A stretch of DNA of 5,988 nucleotides, taken from the NCBI GenBank assembly GCA_012729935.1, contig JAAYBY010000217.1, forward strand, positions 1-5,988, in the 5' to 3' direction. Positions within the stretch are counted from its first letter, which is position 1, and the number at the start of each line of letters is the position of its first letter. The stretch comes from Clostridiaceae bacterium (GTDB lineage Bacteria > Bacillota > Clostridia > Saccharofermentanales > UBA5734). The position numbers and the translations under genes are program-made. Positions 1-5,341 of the stretch are shown one piece after another. Under the pieces are notes generated by a model. It searched no databases. It was given only the letters and a program-made list of their open reading frames with translations, and had not been told where the DNA came from.

Positions 1-41
1 AAGTCACCTGCCGCGGTTAACCGATGTTTCATACGTTGCAC
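1..41 (-). CDS. 5' end of a further gene, cut by the left window edge (possibly CapA-like metallophosphatase)
   Basis: A reading frame opens on the minus strand at GTG (41-39), with an alternative in-frame ATG at 32-30, and stays open to the edge. Its 13 visible codons read MQRMKHRLTAAGD. The sequence AAGGAAGG (53-46) lies 4 bases before the GTG and 13 before the ATG, which favours the GTG. It begins 48 bases after the stop of the lyase gene, in the same direction and with no terminator between, so it probably belongs to the same transcript. The end of the visible peptide (LTAAGD) resembles the first beta strand and Gly-Asp of CapA-type metallophosphatases. Thirteen residues are too few to assign a family, so that label is a guess. 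Confidence 0.4.
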   Translation of the reverse strand, partial: MQRMKHRLTAAGD

Positions 42-89
42 CAGACCTTCCTTAAATTTAATCCGCCTGCTTGATCCATTAGATGCTAA

Positions 90-1022
90 TCATCTTGCCT
101 GGTTTGCAAAATCCACCAGGAACTGCTGCATCTTTTTGCATTCATCGTCCATTATATCGAAGCCGAGCTGAGCCGTAAACGTCTCGCAAAGTCCGCGGTT
201 CTTTAAAGCCGTTTTCAGGCTCTGGGTGAACGCAGACATGCTGCTGCCATTCCGCTTAATCAACGCGTGCATACCCATCAGTTCATTAACACGCTGCTGC
301 AGGTTCATCACCTGCGTGACATCCTGCCGCGCCCCGGCATCCTGAAGCTTCAAGAACAAAGACGGTTCAATCGCGCTCAGAGCATTCATCTGATAGCCGC
401 CCATCAGCGCGCTGAACCCGGCTACGGCGTCTCCGCCGGCAAATACAGAAAATGACGTATTGTCACGAACGCGCGTCAATAAGGTCATCAATCGGATCGG
501 ATCGTTGTGTGTATCTTTGACGCCGATGATATTCGGATGCCTGCTCAAAGCCACGACACAGTCGATACTCAGTTTATTGTTCAGTCGAACCATGTGGTTG
601 TATACCAGCAGTGGAATCGGCAGTGCTTCGGCGATTGTCTGAAAAAACGTAATCAGCTCATCATCGCTGTATGCATAGAAGCGCGGCGGCATGGCGACCG
701 CTACGTCAGCACCCAGACTGGCTGCCTGTCGTCCGTTTTGAATCGCTTCGCTCAGATTGTCTGCACTGATACCGGCCAGAAGCCAGAACGGTTTGTCTGC
801 AGTCTTCATTCGTTGTTCAACCGCCGCTGCCAGCGACTCCTCCCGCTGGCTCTGGAGCATTGAAAAATACTCGCCCGACGATGAATTGATAAACGCTCCG
901 TTCAGGCCGCTGTTCTGGTAGTAGGCGACGAGTCGCTTCATCGACAACGTATCGATTGTACGATCCGCTTTAAACGGTGTGACCGATGCAGTGATAACGC
1001 CCTGTAATTGATTTTCTGACAT
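90..1022 (-). CDS. DapA/NanA (DHDPS/NAL) superfamily lyase or aldolase
   Basis: This 310-residue protein is the usual length for the class I (Schiff-base) TIM-barrel family that includes dihydrodipicolinate synthase, N-acetylneuraminate lyase and keto-deoxy sugar-acid aldolases and dehydratases. The N-terminus GVITASVTPF (8-17) is the typical first strand. GxxGxxxxSSSGE (39-51) sits where the family has GTTGE or GSTGE. YN at 141-142 supplies the catalytic Tyr, Arg146 aligns with the substrate-carboxylate Arg of YNxPxR in DapA, and IIGVKD (165-170) carries the Schiff-base Lys169. FAGGD (194-198) is the usual late-barrel motif. The Pro of YNxP is Met here and the two Thr of GTTGE are Ser, so it is unlikely to be the housekeeping lysine-pathway enzyme. 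It is cytoplasmic, with no signal peptide. The start is ATG 1022 behind GGGAGGT (1034-1028). It lies downstream of the importer genes, separated from them by a terminator-like hairpin. The substrate is unknown; a catabolic 2-oxo-acid lyase is my inference. Confidence 0.93.
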   Translation of the reverse strand: MSENQLQGVITASVTPFKADRTIDTLSMKRLVAYYQNSGLNGAFINSSSGEYFSMLQSQREESLAAAVEQRMKTADKPFWLLAGISADNLSEAIQNGRQAASLGADVAVAMPPRFYAYSDDELITFFQTIAEALPIPLLVYNHMVRLNNKLSIDCVVALSRHPNIIGVKDTHNDPIRLMTLLTRVRDNTSFSVFAGGDAVAGFSALMGGYQMNALSAIEPSLFLKLQDAGARQDVTQVMNLQQRVNELMGMHALIKRNGSSMSAFTQSLKTALKNRGLCETFTAQLGFDIMDDECKKMQQFLVDFANQAR

Positions 1023-1046
1023 GATTTACCTCCCGATCTGCCTTGC

Positions 1047-1085
1047 AAAAAGAATCTCAGGCGGCACACGTACCGTCTGAGATTC
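1047..1085 (-). terminator. Rho-independent terminator-like hairpin between the importer and lyase genes
   Basis: Read on the minus strand, GAATCTCAG (1085-1077) pairs perfectly with CTGAGATTC (1060-1052). After one A·C mismatch, CGG (1075-1073) pairs with CCG (1064-1062), leaving an 8-base loop. Five T follow at once (1051-1047). No T run follows on the plus strand, so it acts leftward only. It lies 23 bases after the stop of the second ATPase gene and ends 24 bases before the ATG of the lyase gene. It may separate the two units or let only part of the transcription through. Confidence 0.8.
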
Positions 1086-1108
1086 AACAGGTCTGTTTTC
1101 GCTTTTAA

Positions 1109-2158
1109 TTAGCTTTCCAACTCTGAAGGATCGACTGTCTCTGCCAGATGACAGGCAACAAAATGTTCCGGATCATCTTTAGTTGGTAGAAACTTCGGTT
1201 CCTCTTTCGTGCAGATGTCGATACACTTGCGGCAGCGCGTGTGGAACCGGCAGCCCTTCGGTGGATTAGCCGGTGACGGCACATCGCCTTCCAGGATGAT
1301 GCGTCCCTTCTTCTCTTCGATTCTGGGAATCGGAATAGCTGAGAGCAGTGCTTCTGTGTATGGATGGCGGGCATCATAATACAGAGACTTTGATTTTGCT
1401 ATCTCCATAATTTTACCGAGATACATGACTGCAATCCGGTCGCTCATGTATTCAACGACCGACAGGTCATGGGCGATGAAAACATAGGTGAGATTCAGCT
1501 TATCCTGCAGATCCTTCATCAGGTTAAGCACCTGCGCCTGAATTGAAACGTCCAGAGCAGATACTGGCTCGTCACAAACGACCAGCTCCGGATCGACACA
1601 CAGGGCACGCGCAATACAGATGCGCTGACGTTGTCCGCCGGAGAACTCATGTGGATAACGGTACATGTAGTCGGCCGGCAGGTTAACCGACTCCAGCAGA
1701 TGGGCGATCTTCTCCTTGCGTTCTTCCGGGTTTTTCATGCCGTGGACACGCATTGGTTCATCAAAGGCTGTGAAAATATTCTTAACCGGATTCAGCGACG
1801 AATAGGGATCCTGGAAAACCATTTGAATCTTCCGGTGTGCAGCAAATTTTTCTTTTTTGCTCAACTGGAGCATGTCACTGAATTTCTCGCCAAAGCGATA
1901 TTCCAGCGCGCCTGCTGTCGGCTGCTGCAATCGGACAATGCATTTGCCCAGCGTTGTTTTGCCGCAGCCGCTCTCACCGACCAGCCCAACTGTCTCACCG
2001 CGTTTGACATACAGACTGATGTCATCGACAGCGCGGATATGCCCAACCGTTTTCTTAAAGAAGCCTGCTGTGATCGGGAAGTATTTTTTCAGGTCTTTGA
2101 TGTTCAGCAAAACATCTTTGTCGTGTTCATTCGGGAGCTTCACTTGTTTCTCATTCAT
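1109..2158 (-). CDS. Oligopeptide/dipeptide-type ABC importer ATPase, DppF/OppF-like
   Basis: This 349-residue cytoplasmic ATPase is one of the two motor subunits of the importer. Visible motifs are Walker A GESGCGKT (61-68), Q-loop FQDPYSSLNP (115-124, Gln116), signature FSGGQRQR (172-179), Walker B ending CDE (195-197), the D-loop SALD (200-203) and the switch His230. The long N-terminus with KKYFPI before Walker A is typical of the F subunit, as opposed to the D subunit. The C-terminal oligopeptide-family extension has Cys303, Cys309, Cys316 and Cys336, the spacing seen in ATPases of this family reported to hold a [4Fe-4S] cluster. An upstream in-frame start at 2239 would add 27 unrelated residues overlapping the neighbour. 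I chose ATG 2158 because AAGGGAGGG (2175-2167) lies 8 bases before it and because its ATGA overlaps the stop of the preceding gene, the usual sign of translational coupling. The transported substrate cannot be inferred. Confidence 0.97.
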   Translation of the reverse strand: MNEKQVKLPNEHDKDVLLNIKDLKKYFPITAGFFKKTVGHIRAVDDISLYVKRGETVGLVGESGCGKTTLGKCIVRLQQPTAGALEYRFGEKFSDMLQLSKKEKFAAHRKIQMVFQDPYSSLNPVKNIFTAFDEPMRVHGMKNPEERKEKIAHLLESVNLPADYMYRYPHEFSGGQRQRICIARALCVDPELVVCDEPVSALDVSIQAQVLNLMKDLQDKLNLTYVFIAHDLSVVEYMSDRIAVMYLGKIMEIAKSKSLYYDARHPYTEALLSAIPIPRIEEKKGRIILEGDVPSPANPPKGCRFHTRCRKCIDICTKEEPKFLPTKDDPEHFVACHLAETVDPSELES

Positions 2159-3165
2159 TGTCCGTTCCCTCCCTTGCACAGCCAGCAGCGGGACATATGC
2201 CCGCCACCTACATCGAAATTCGGCGGGTCCGTTTTGCAAATATCCATCGCAAAATCACAGCGAGGCGCAAAGGTACAGCCTTCCGGCATTTCTGACGGAT
2301 CAGGTGTATTGCCGCGGATGGGCTCCAGCCGGCTGTTGCTTCCGCTGCCCAGAACCGGTACTGATTTCAGCAGTGCCTTGGTGTAGGGATGTGCCGGATT
2401 CAGAAAAATTTCTCTTTTAGACCCGAATTCAACAATTTTTCCCATATACATAACGGCGATATCGTCTGCCATATCGGCAACGATTCCCATGTTATGTGTG
2501 ATGATGATGATCGTAAACCCCAGTTTTTTCTGCAGATCCTGCATCAGCTCGAGAATCTGTGCCTGAATGGTCACGTCGAGCGCCGTTGTCGGCTCATCCG
2601 CAATCAGAAGCTCCGGATCGTTGATCAAGCCCATGGCGATCATGACACGCTGCTTCATGCCGCCCGAGAACTGATGCGGATAGTCAAGTACGCGCTTCTC
2701 TGCCTGCGGGATACTGAGCTGCTTGAGCATCTCAACGGTTCGCTTCATCGCCGCTTCCTTAGGTACCCGGTTATGCTGACGGATGTTCTCAACAATTTGA
2801 TCACCGATCCGGTACACCGGGTTCAGCGATGCAAGCGGATCCTGGAAAATCATGGAAATCTGGCGGCCGCGCAGATCCCTCAGCGTCTTGCCCTTAGGAT
2901 TGTGTTTCAAAATATCGACTGTTCCCTCATTGGAATAATACGTAACCTCACCCTCCGGGATGAAGCCGGCCTTGGGTAACAGCCGCATGATGGCGTGTGC
3001 AGTAACGCTCTTGCCACAGCCGCTTTCACCGACCAGTCCCAGCGTCTTACCACGACGGACATTGAGGTCAACGCCGTTCACAGCCTTGACCAGTCGTCTG
3101 CCGACCCGGAACTGGACTTTGAGTCCTTTCAGAGTCAGGATATTTTCATTTAATTGTTCGCTCAT
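2155..3165 (-). CDS. Oligopeptide/dipeptide-type ABC importer ATPase, DppD/OppD-like
   Basis: This 336-residue ATPase pairs with the following gene product to energise import. Motifs in order are Walker A GESGCGKS (46-53), Q-loop FQDPLASLNP (107-116, Gln108), signature FSGGMKQR (166-173), Walker B IADE (188-191), D-loop TALD (194-197) and His224. The signature FSGGMKQR and the short N-terminus mark the D-type subunit. The C-terminal extension carries EGCTFAPRC (296-303) with Cys297, Cys303, Cys310 and Cys327, matching the Fe-S cysteine pattern reported for DppD-family ATPases. A start at 3357 would add 64 residues that are only the antisense of the permease gene. I chose ATG 3165, behind AAGGGAG (3180-3174) with an 8-base spacer, which starts the usual N-terminus MSEQLNENILTLKGLKV. 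It begins 13 bases after the DppC-like stop and ends in an ATGA overlap with the next ATPase gene. Confidence 0.97.
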   Translation of the reverse strand: MSEQLNENILTLKGLKVQFRVGRRLVKAVNGVDLNVRRGKTLGLVGESGCGKSVTAHAIMRLLPKAGFIPEGEVTYYSNEGTVDILKHNPKGKTLRDLRGRQISMIFQDPLASLNPVYRIGDQIVENIRQHNRVPKEAAMKRTVEMLKQLSIPQAEKRVLDYPHQFSGGMKQRVMIAMGLINDPELLIADEPTTALDVTIQAQILELMQDLQKKLGFTIIIITHNMGIVADMADDIAVMYMGKIVEFGSKREIFLNPAHPYTKALLKSVPVLGSGSNSRLEPIRGNTPDPSEMPEGCTFAPRCDFAMDICKTDPPNFDVGGGHMSRCWLCKGGNGQ

Positions 3166-3178
3166 GACACACGCTCCC

Positions 3179-4066
3179 TTACATCTGATTGGGATCGAAA
3201 ACATCCCGCAGCCCGTCGCCAAAGAAATTGACACCGAGCACAAACAAGGCAATCGCAACACCCGGGAAAACCCAGAGCCATGGATAATTACTGATAACCA
3301 TAATCTCTTTTGCAGCATCCATGATATTGCCCCATGTTGGTACGCTGGACGGAACACCCAGTCCGATGAATGACAAAGCTGCCTCCTGAAGGATGAAGCC
3401 TGCGGTGTTCAAGGTCAGCTGGACAACAACCGGACCCAGACAGTTTGGCAGAATGTGTCGGAACGCAATGGAAACATTGCTGATCCCGAACGCTCTGGAT
3501 GCTTCGACGAAACTTTCTTCTCTCAGTGAAAAGAAGCGGCCTCGAACCAGTCTGAACGTGGCAATCCAGCCAGTGAATATGAAGACAAATATCAGGTTCC
3601 TCATACTCTGTCCGACAATGGCGACCAGCACCAATACCAGTAAGAGCTGTGGTATGGAGGAAACCAGTTCCGCAACCTTGACAAAGAAAGAATCCAGCCA
3701 GCCGCCATAAAGGCCACAGAAGCTGCCGATGATGACGCCGAGAATCATACCGCCGATTGCACCGGACAGACCGATCAGGATGGACATCCGGCCGCCATAC
3801 AGGACGCGGGCAAAAACATCGCGCCCGATTTTATCCGTGCCAAACAGATGCGTGCTGCTGGGTGCCTGGATTCGTTCGGACAATGATATTTTCGCCGGGT
3901 CATAATCTGTCAGAAGCGGAGCTATCAGACAAAGGACAACAACGAATAAGACAATTAAAAGTCCCATAACTGCCAGCTTGTTTCGCAAAAACCGTTCGGT
4001 ATTTCGTTTGGCCAGACTGGATTTTTTGGGTTTACGCTGTTCCATAACAGCTGCTGTTTCAGCCAT
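3179..4066 (-). CDS. Peptide/opine/nickel-class ABC importer permease, DppC/OppC-like
   Basis: This 295-residue inner-membrane permease forms half of the translocation pore. A basic cytoplasmic N-terminus (RKPKKSSLAKR) is followed by a first membrane span (about 32-52) typical of the OppC N-terminal domain. The hallmark HLFGTDKIGRDVFARVLYGG (73-92) comes next. Further spans lie near 97-120, 137-152, 156-174, 210-234 and 264-284. The EAA loop EASRAFGISNVSIAFRHILP (188-207), which docks on the ATPases, is intact. The C-terminus NFFGDGLRDVFDP (280-292) is the family ending. I chose ATG 4066, behind GGGAGGT (4080-4074, 7-base spacer), over the upstream in-frame position at 4138, which lies inside the preceding gene. 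The stop of the DppB-like gene is one base upstream, so the two permeases are almost certainly cotranslated. Confidence 0.97.
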   Translation of the reverse strand: MAETAAVMEQRKPKKSSLAKRNTERFLRNKLAVMGLLIVLFVVVLCLIAPLLTDYDPAKISLSERIQAPSSTHLFGTDKIGRDVFARVLYGGRMSILIGLSGAIGGMILGVIIGSFCGLYGGWLDSFFVKVAELVSSIPQLLLVLVLVAIVGQSMRNLIFVFIFTGWIATFRLVRGRFFSLREESFVEASRAFGISNVSIAFRHILPNCLGPVVVQLTLNTAGFILQEAALSFIGLGVPSSVPTWGNIMDAAKEIMVISNYPWLWVFPGVAIALFVLGVNFFGDGLRDVFDPNQM

Positions 4067-4067
4067 A

Positions 4068-5048
4068 TCATGCACCTCCCTGGTTTTTGCTGCTGCCAAG
4101 ACGGACACGCGGGTCCAGCACAGCTGTGAAAAGATCAATCAGAACACTGGCAAACAGCGCGACGATGGAGAGCAGTAAAATAATAATCAGAACCAGCTGA
4201 TAATCGCTGGCGTTGATGGCTGTCAACAGGCGGTTGCCGATACCGGCATAGCCAAAGACCTGTTCGATAACGACCGCGCCGCCGATAAGCATCGGAAGAC
4301 GCAGCAGGATCATAACACTGATCGGCATCATCGCATTGCGGAAAACATGGAATGTGTAGACCTTCCATTCCGGCAGTCCTTTAGCCCGCGCCGTTTTAAC
4401 ATAATCCTTGTTAAGCACGTCCAGCATTGAATTTCGCGTATGGCGCATCAGCGCAGCGGTCAGTGTGATACCAAGGCTGAAGGATGGCAGAACAAGGTAC
4501 TTCAACGATTGCCAGAAATTGAGCCCGATGTCCGTACGACCTTGAGCCGGGAACCATTGCAGGCGCACGGCAAAAAACAAGATGGCAAGGATACCGATGA
4601 AGAATTGCGGGATGGAAATACCCAGAACACCGAGAACCGAAGACAGGTAGTCAACAATGGAATTTTGTTTGATTGCCGCGAAAATACCCAGAATCAGACC
4701 TATCAGAGTGGATACAACCAGGGCAACCATCGTTAAAATAATTGTTGCCGGAAGCAGATTTTTGATAATGTCTTTGATCGGGCTTCCTGACATAACGCTG
4801 ATCCCCAAATCACCTTTTAGCAGATTTATAACCCATCGACCATAACGGATCAGCATCGGGTCATTTAAGCCAAGCGATTCTCGCATTGCATCTAATTCTT
4901 CAGTTGTCATTGAACTCATCTGGTCTGGCGATAACATAGCGGTCAGCGGATCACCCGGGGTGAGCTCGAGACCGATAAACGCCAGCAGACTGATGACAAT
5001 GACCATTGGAATTAGAAGGAGCATGCGTTGGAAAAAATATTTGAGCAA
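4068..5048 (-). CDS. Peptide/opine/nickel-class ABC importer permease, DppB/OppB-like
   Basis: This 326-residue inner-membrane permease is the partner of the DppC-like subunit. From the TTG start it begins MLKYFFQRMLLLIP, the usual family opening. Spans lie near 8-27, 99-125, 135-162, 184-202, 240-260 and 283-310. TPGDP (30-34) and SLGLNDP (58-64) with RYGRWVINLLKGDLGIS (68-84) mark the periplasmic/extracellular domain of OppB-type proteins. The EAA loop is DYVKTARAKGLPEW (215-228), leading to FRNAMMP (236-242). VFGYAGIG (264-271) is the family VFxxPGxG motif with Ala for Pro. An in-frame GTG at 5057 would add three residues but sits only 2 bases from the ribosome binding site, so I prefer TTG 5048. 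It is the first gene of the importer operon, divergent from the oxidoreductase gene. Confidence 0.96.
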   Translation of the reverse strand: MLKYFFQRMLLLIPMVIVISLLAFIGLELTPGDPLTAMLSPDQMSSMTTEELDAMRESLGLNDPMLIRYGRWVINLLKGDLGISVMSGSPIKDIIKNLLPATIILTMVALVVSTLIGLILGIFAAIKQNSIVDYLSSVLGVLGISIPQFFIGILAILFFAVRLQWFPAQGRTDIGLNFWQSLKYLVLPSFSLGITLTAALMRHTRNSMLDVLNKDYVKTARAKGLPEWKVYTFHVFRNAMMPISVMILLRLPMLIGGAVVIEQVFGYAGIGNRLLTAINASDYQLVLIIILLLSIVALFASVLIDLFTAVLDPRVRLGSSKNQGGA

Positions 5049-5066
5049 CTGTCTCACATCTCCTTT
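5046..5066 (-). promoter_or_regulatory. Ribosome binding site and non-ATG start region of the DppB-like gene
   Basis: AAAGGAG (5066-5060) is followed by AT and GTG (5057-5055), then by TTG (5048-5046) in the same frame. The only ATG here (5059-5057) runs straight into TGA. The GTG has a 2-base spacer, which is too short for normal initiation. The TTG has an 11-base spacer, slightly long but workable, and gives the family-typical N-terminus. The first gene of the importer therefore probably uses a weak start codon. Confidence 0.6.
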
Positions 5067-5070
5067 ACTG

Positions 5071-5087
5071 CCTGAACGATATTCAGG
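5071..5087 (-). promoter_or_regulatory. Small hairpin in the leader of the importer operon
   Basis: CCTGAA (5087-5082 on the minus strand) pairs with TTCAGG (5076-5071) around a 5-base loop. The stem ends 4 bases before the ribosome binding site of the DppB-like gene. It is preceded, not followed, by a T run in the leftward direction, so it is not a terminator for this operon. It may tune translation of the first gene or may be incidental, since a 6-bp stem is weak evidence. Confidence 0.35.
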
Positions 5088-5135
5088 TAAAAAATAGGAT
5101 AATTAAAGCACTACAAACATAGTTGTGTCGCAATT

Positions 5136-5164
5136 AACGTAGCATAAAACGAAAGATCGGTCAA
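5136..5164 (-). promoter_or_regulatory. Candidate leftward promoter for the importer operon
   Basis: On the minus strand, TTGACC (5164-5159) matches the sigma-70/sigma-A -35 box at 5 of 6 positions. After a 17-base spacer comes TACGTT (5141-5136), preceded by TGC, an extended -10 element. The hexamer itself matches TATAAT at only 3 of 6, so the promoter would lean on the TGn and on the -35. Predicted transcription starts near 5129, giving a leader of about 80 bases. No better candidate was seen between the two divergent genes. Confidence 0.5.
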
Positions 5165-5239
5165 TATACACAAAGGTTCGCAAAGCGTACACGTTATCGG
5201 TATCCAACCTGACAACACATGAAACATCTTTTATCAACA

Positions 5240-5249
5240 TAATCGATTA
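5240..5249. repeat. Perfect 10-base palindrome TAATCGATTA, candidate operator
   Basis: TAATCGATTA reads the same on both strands and has a central CG, as LacI/CcpA-type operators do. Its right end overlaps the -35 box of the rightward promoter (5247-5252). The flanks do not extend the symmetry, and the ends do not fit the CcpA cre consensus. It could be a repressor site for the oxidoreductase gene, but a 10-base AT-rich palindrome can also arise by chance. Confidence 0.35.
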
Positions 5250-5275
5250 ACGTCACTTTTGAAGTGTGCTATAAT
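5247..5275 (+). promoter_or_regulatory. Rightward promoter of the oxidoreductase gene
   Basis: TTAACG (5247-5252) matches the -35 box at 4 of 6 positions. A 17-base spacer leads to a perfect TATAAT (5270-5275), preceded by TGC at 5267-5269, so it is an extended -10. Predicted transcription starts near 5282, giving a leader of about 60 bases before the ATG at 5342. This is the clearest promoter in the window and fits the housekeeping sigma factor. Confidence 0.8.
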
Positions 5276-5281
5276 CGTTTC

Positions 5282-5322
5282 TCAGATCGGAAAGGTTTAC
5301 ATGCCAGATTAAACCGGTCTGA
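5282..5322 (+). promoter_or_regulatory. 5' leader hairpin/inverted repeat ahead of the oxidoreductase gene
   Basis: TCAGATCGG (5282-5290) can pair with CCGGTCTGA (5314-5322) over 9 bp, with one T·G wobble. Inside it, TTTA (5296-5299) can pair with TAAA (5310-5313). An overlapping alternative pairs GGTTTA (5294-5299) with TAAACC (5310-5315). The repeat begins at the predicted transcription start and ends 3 bases before the ribosome binding site AAGAGGTGAT (5326-5335). No T run follows, so it is not a terminator. It could be an operator just downstream of the start, or an RNA stem affecting stability or translation. Confidence 0.5.
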
Positions 5323-5341
5323 AGAAAGAGGTGATATCAAC

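Noticed and set aside
52..61. Palindrome TTAAATTTAA between the lyase gene and the edge gene
   Set aside because: It is pure A/T, short, and partly overlaps the ribosome binding site of the next frame, so symmetry is likely incidental.
1631..2420. Two long plus-strand open frames opposite the ATPase genes
   Set aside because: They lie wholly antisense to genes with intact Walker, signature and switch motifs, their translations resemble no known fold, and they lack ribosome binding sites.
2389..3373. Further plus-strand open frames of 137 and 196 codons
   Set aside because: They are antisense to the D-type ATPase and the DppC-like permease. Their compositions look like reverse-frame reading of those genes.
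5071..5087. Leader hairpin as a bidirectional terminator
   Set aside because: Leftward, the T run precedes the stem instead of following it. Rightward, the stem is followed by A-rich sequence, so it does not have terminator form on either strand.
5181..5194. Possible CcpA catabolite-response site around AAAGCGTACAC
   Set aside because: It misses the cre consensus at about four fixed positions, including both ends.
5154..5297. AGATCGG and AAAGGTT each occur twice (5154 and 5284; 5172 and 5291)
   Set aside because: The spacing between the two parts differs (11 bases versus none), and two 7-base matches in a region this size are expected by chance.
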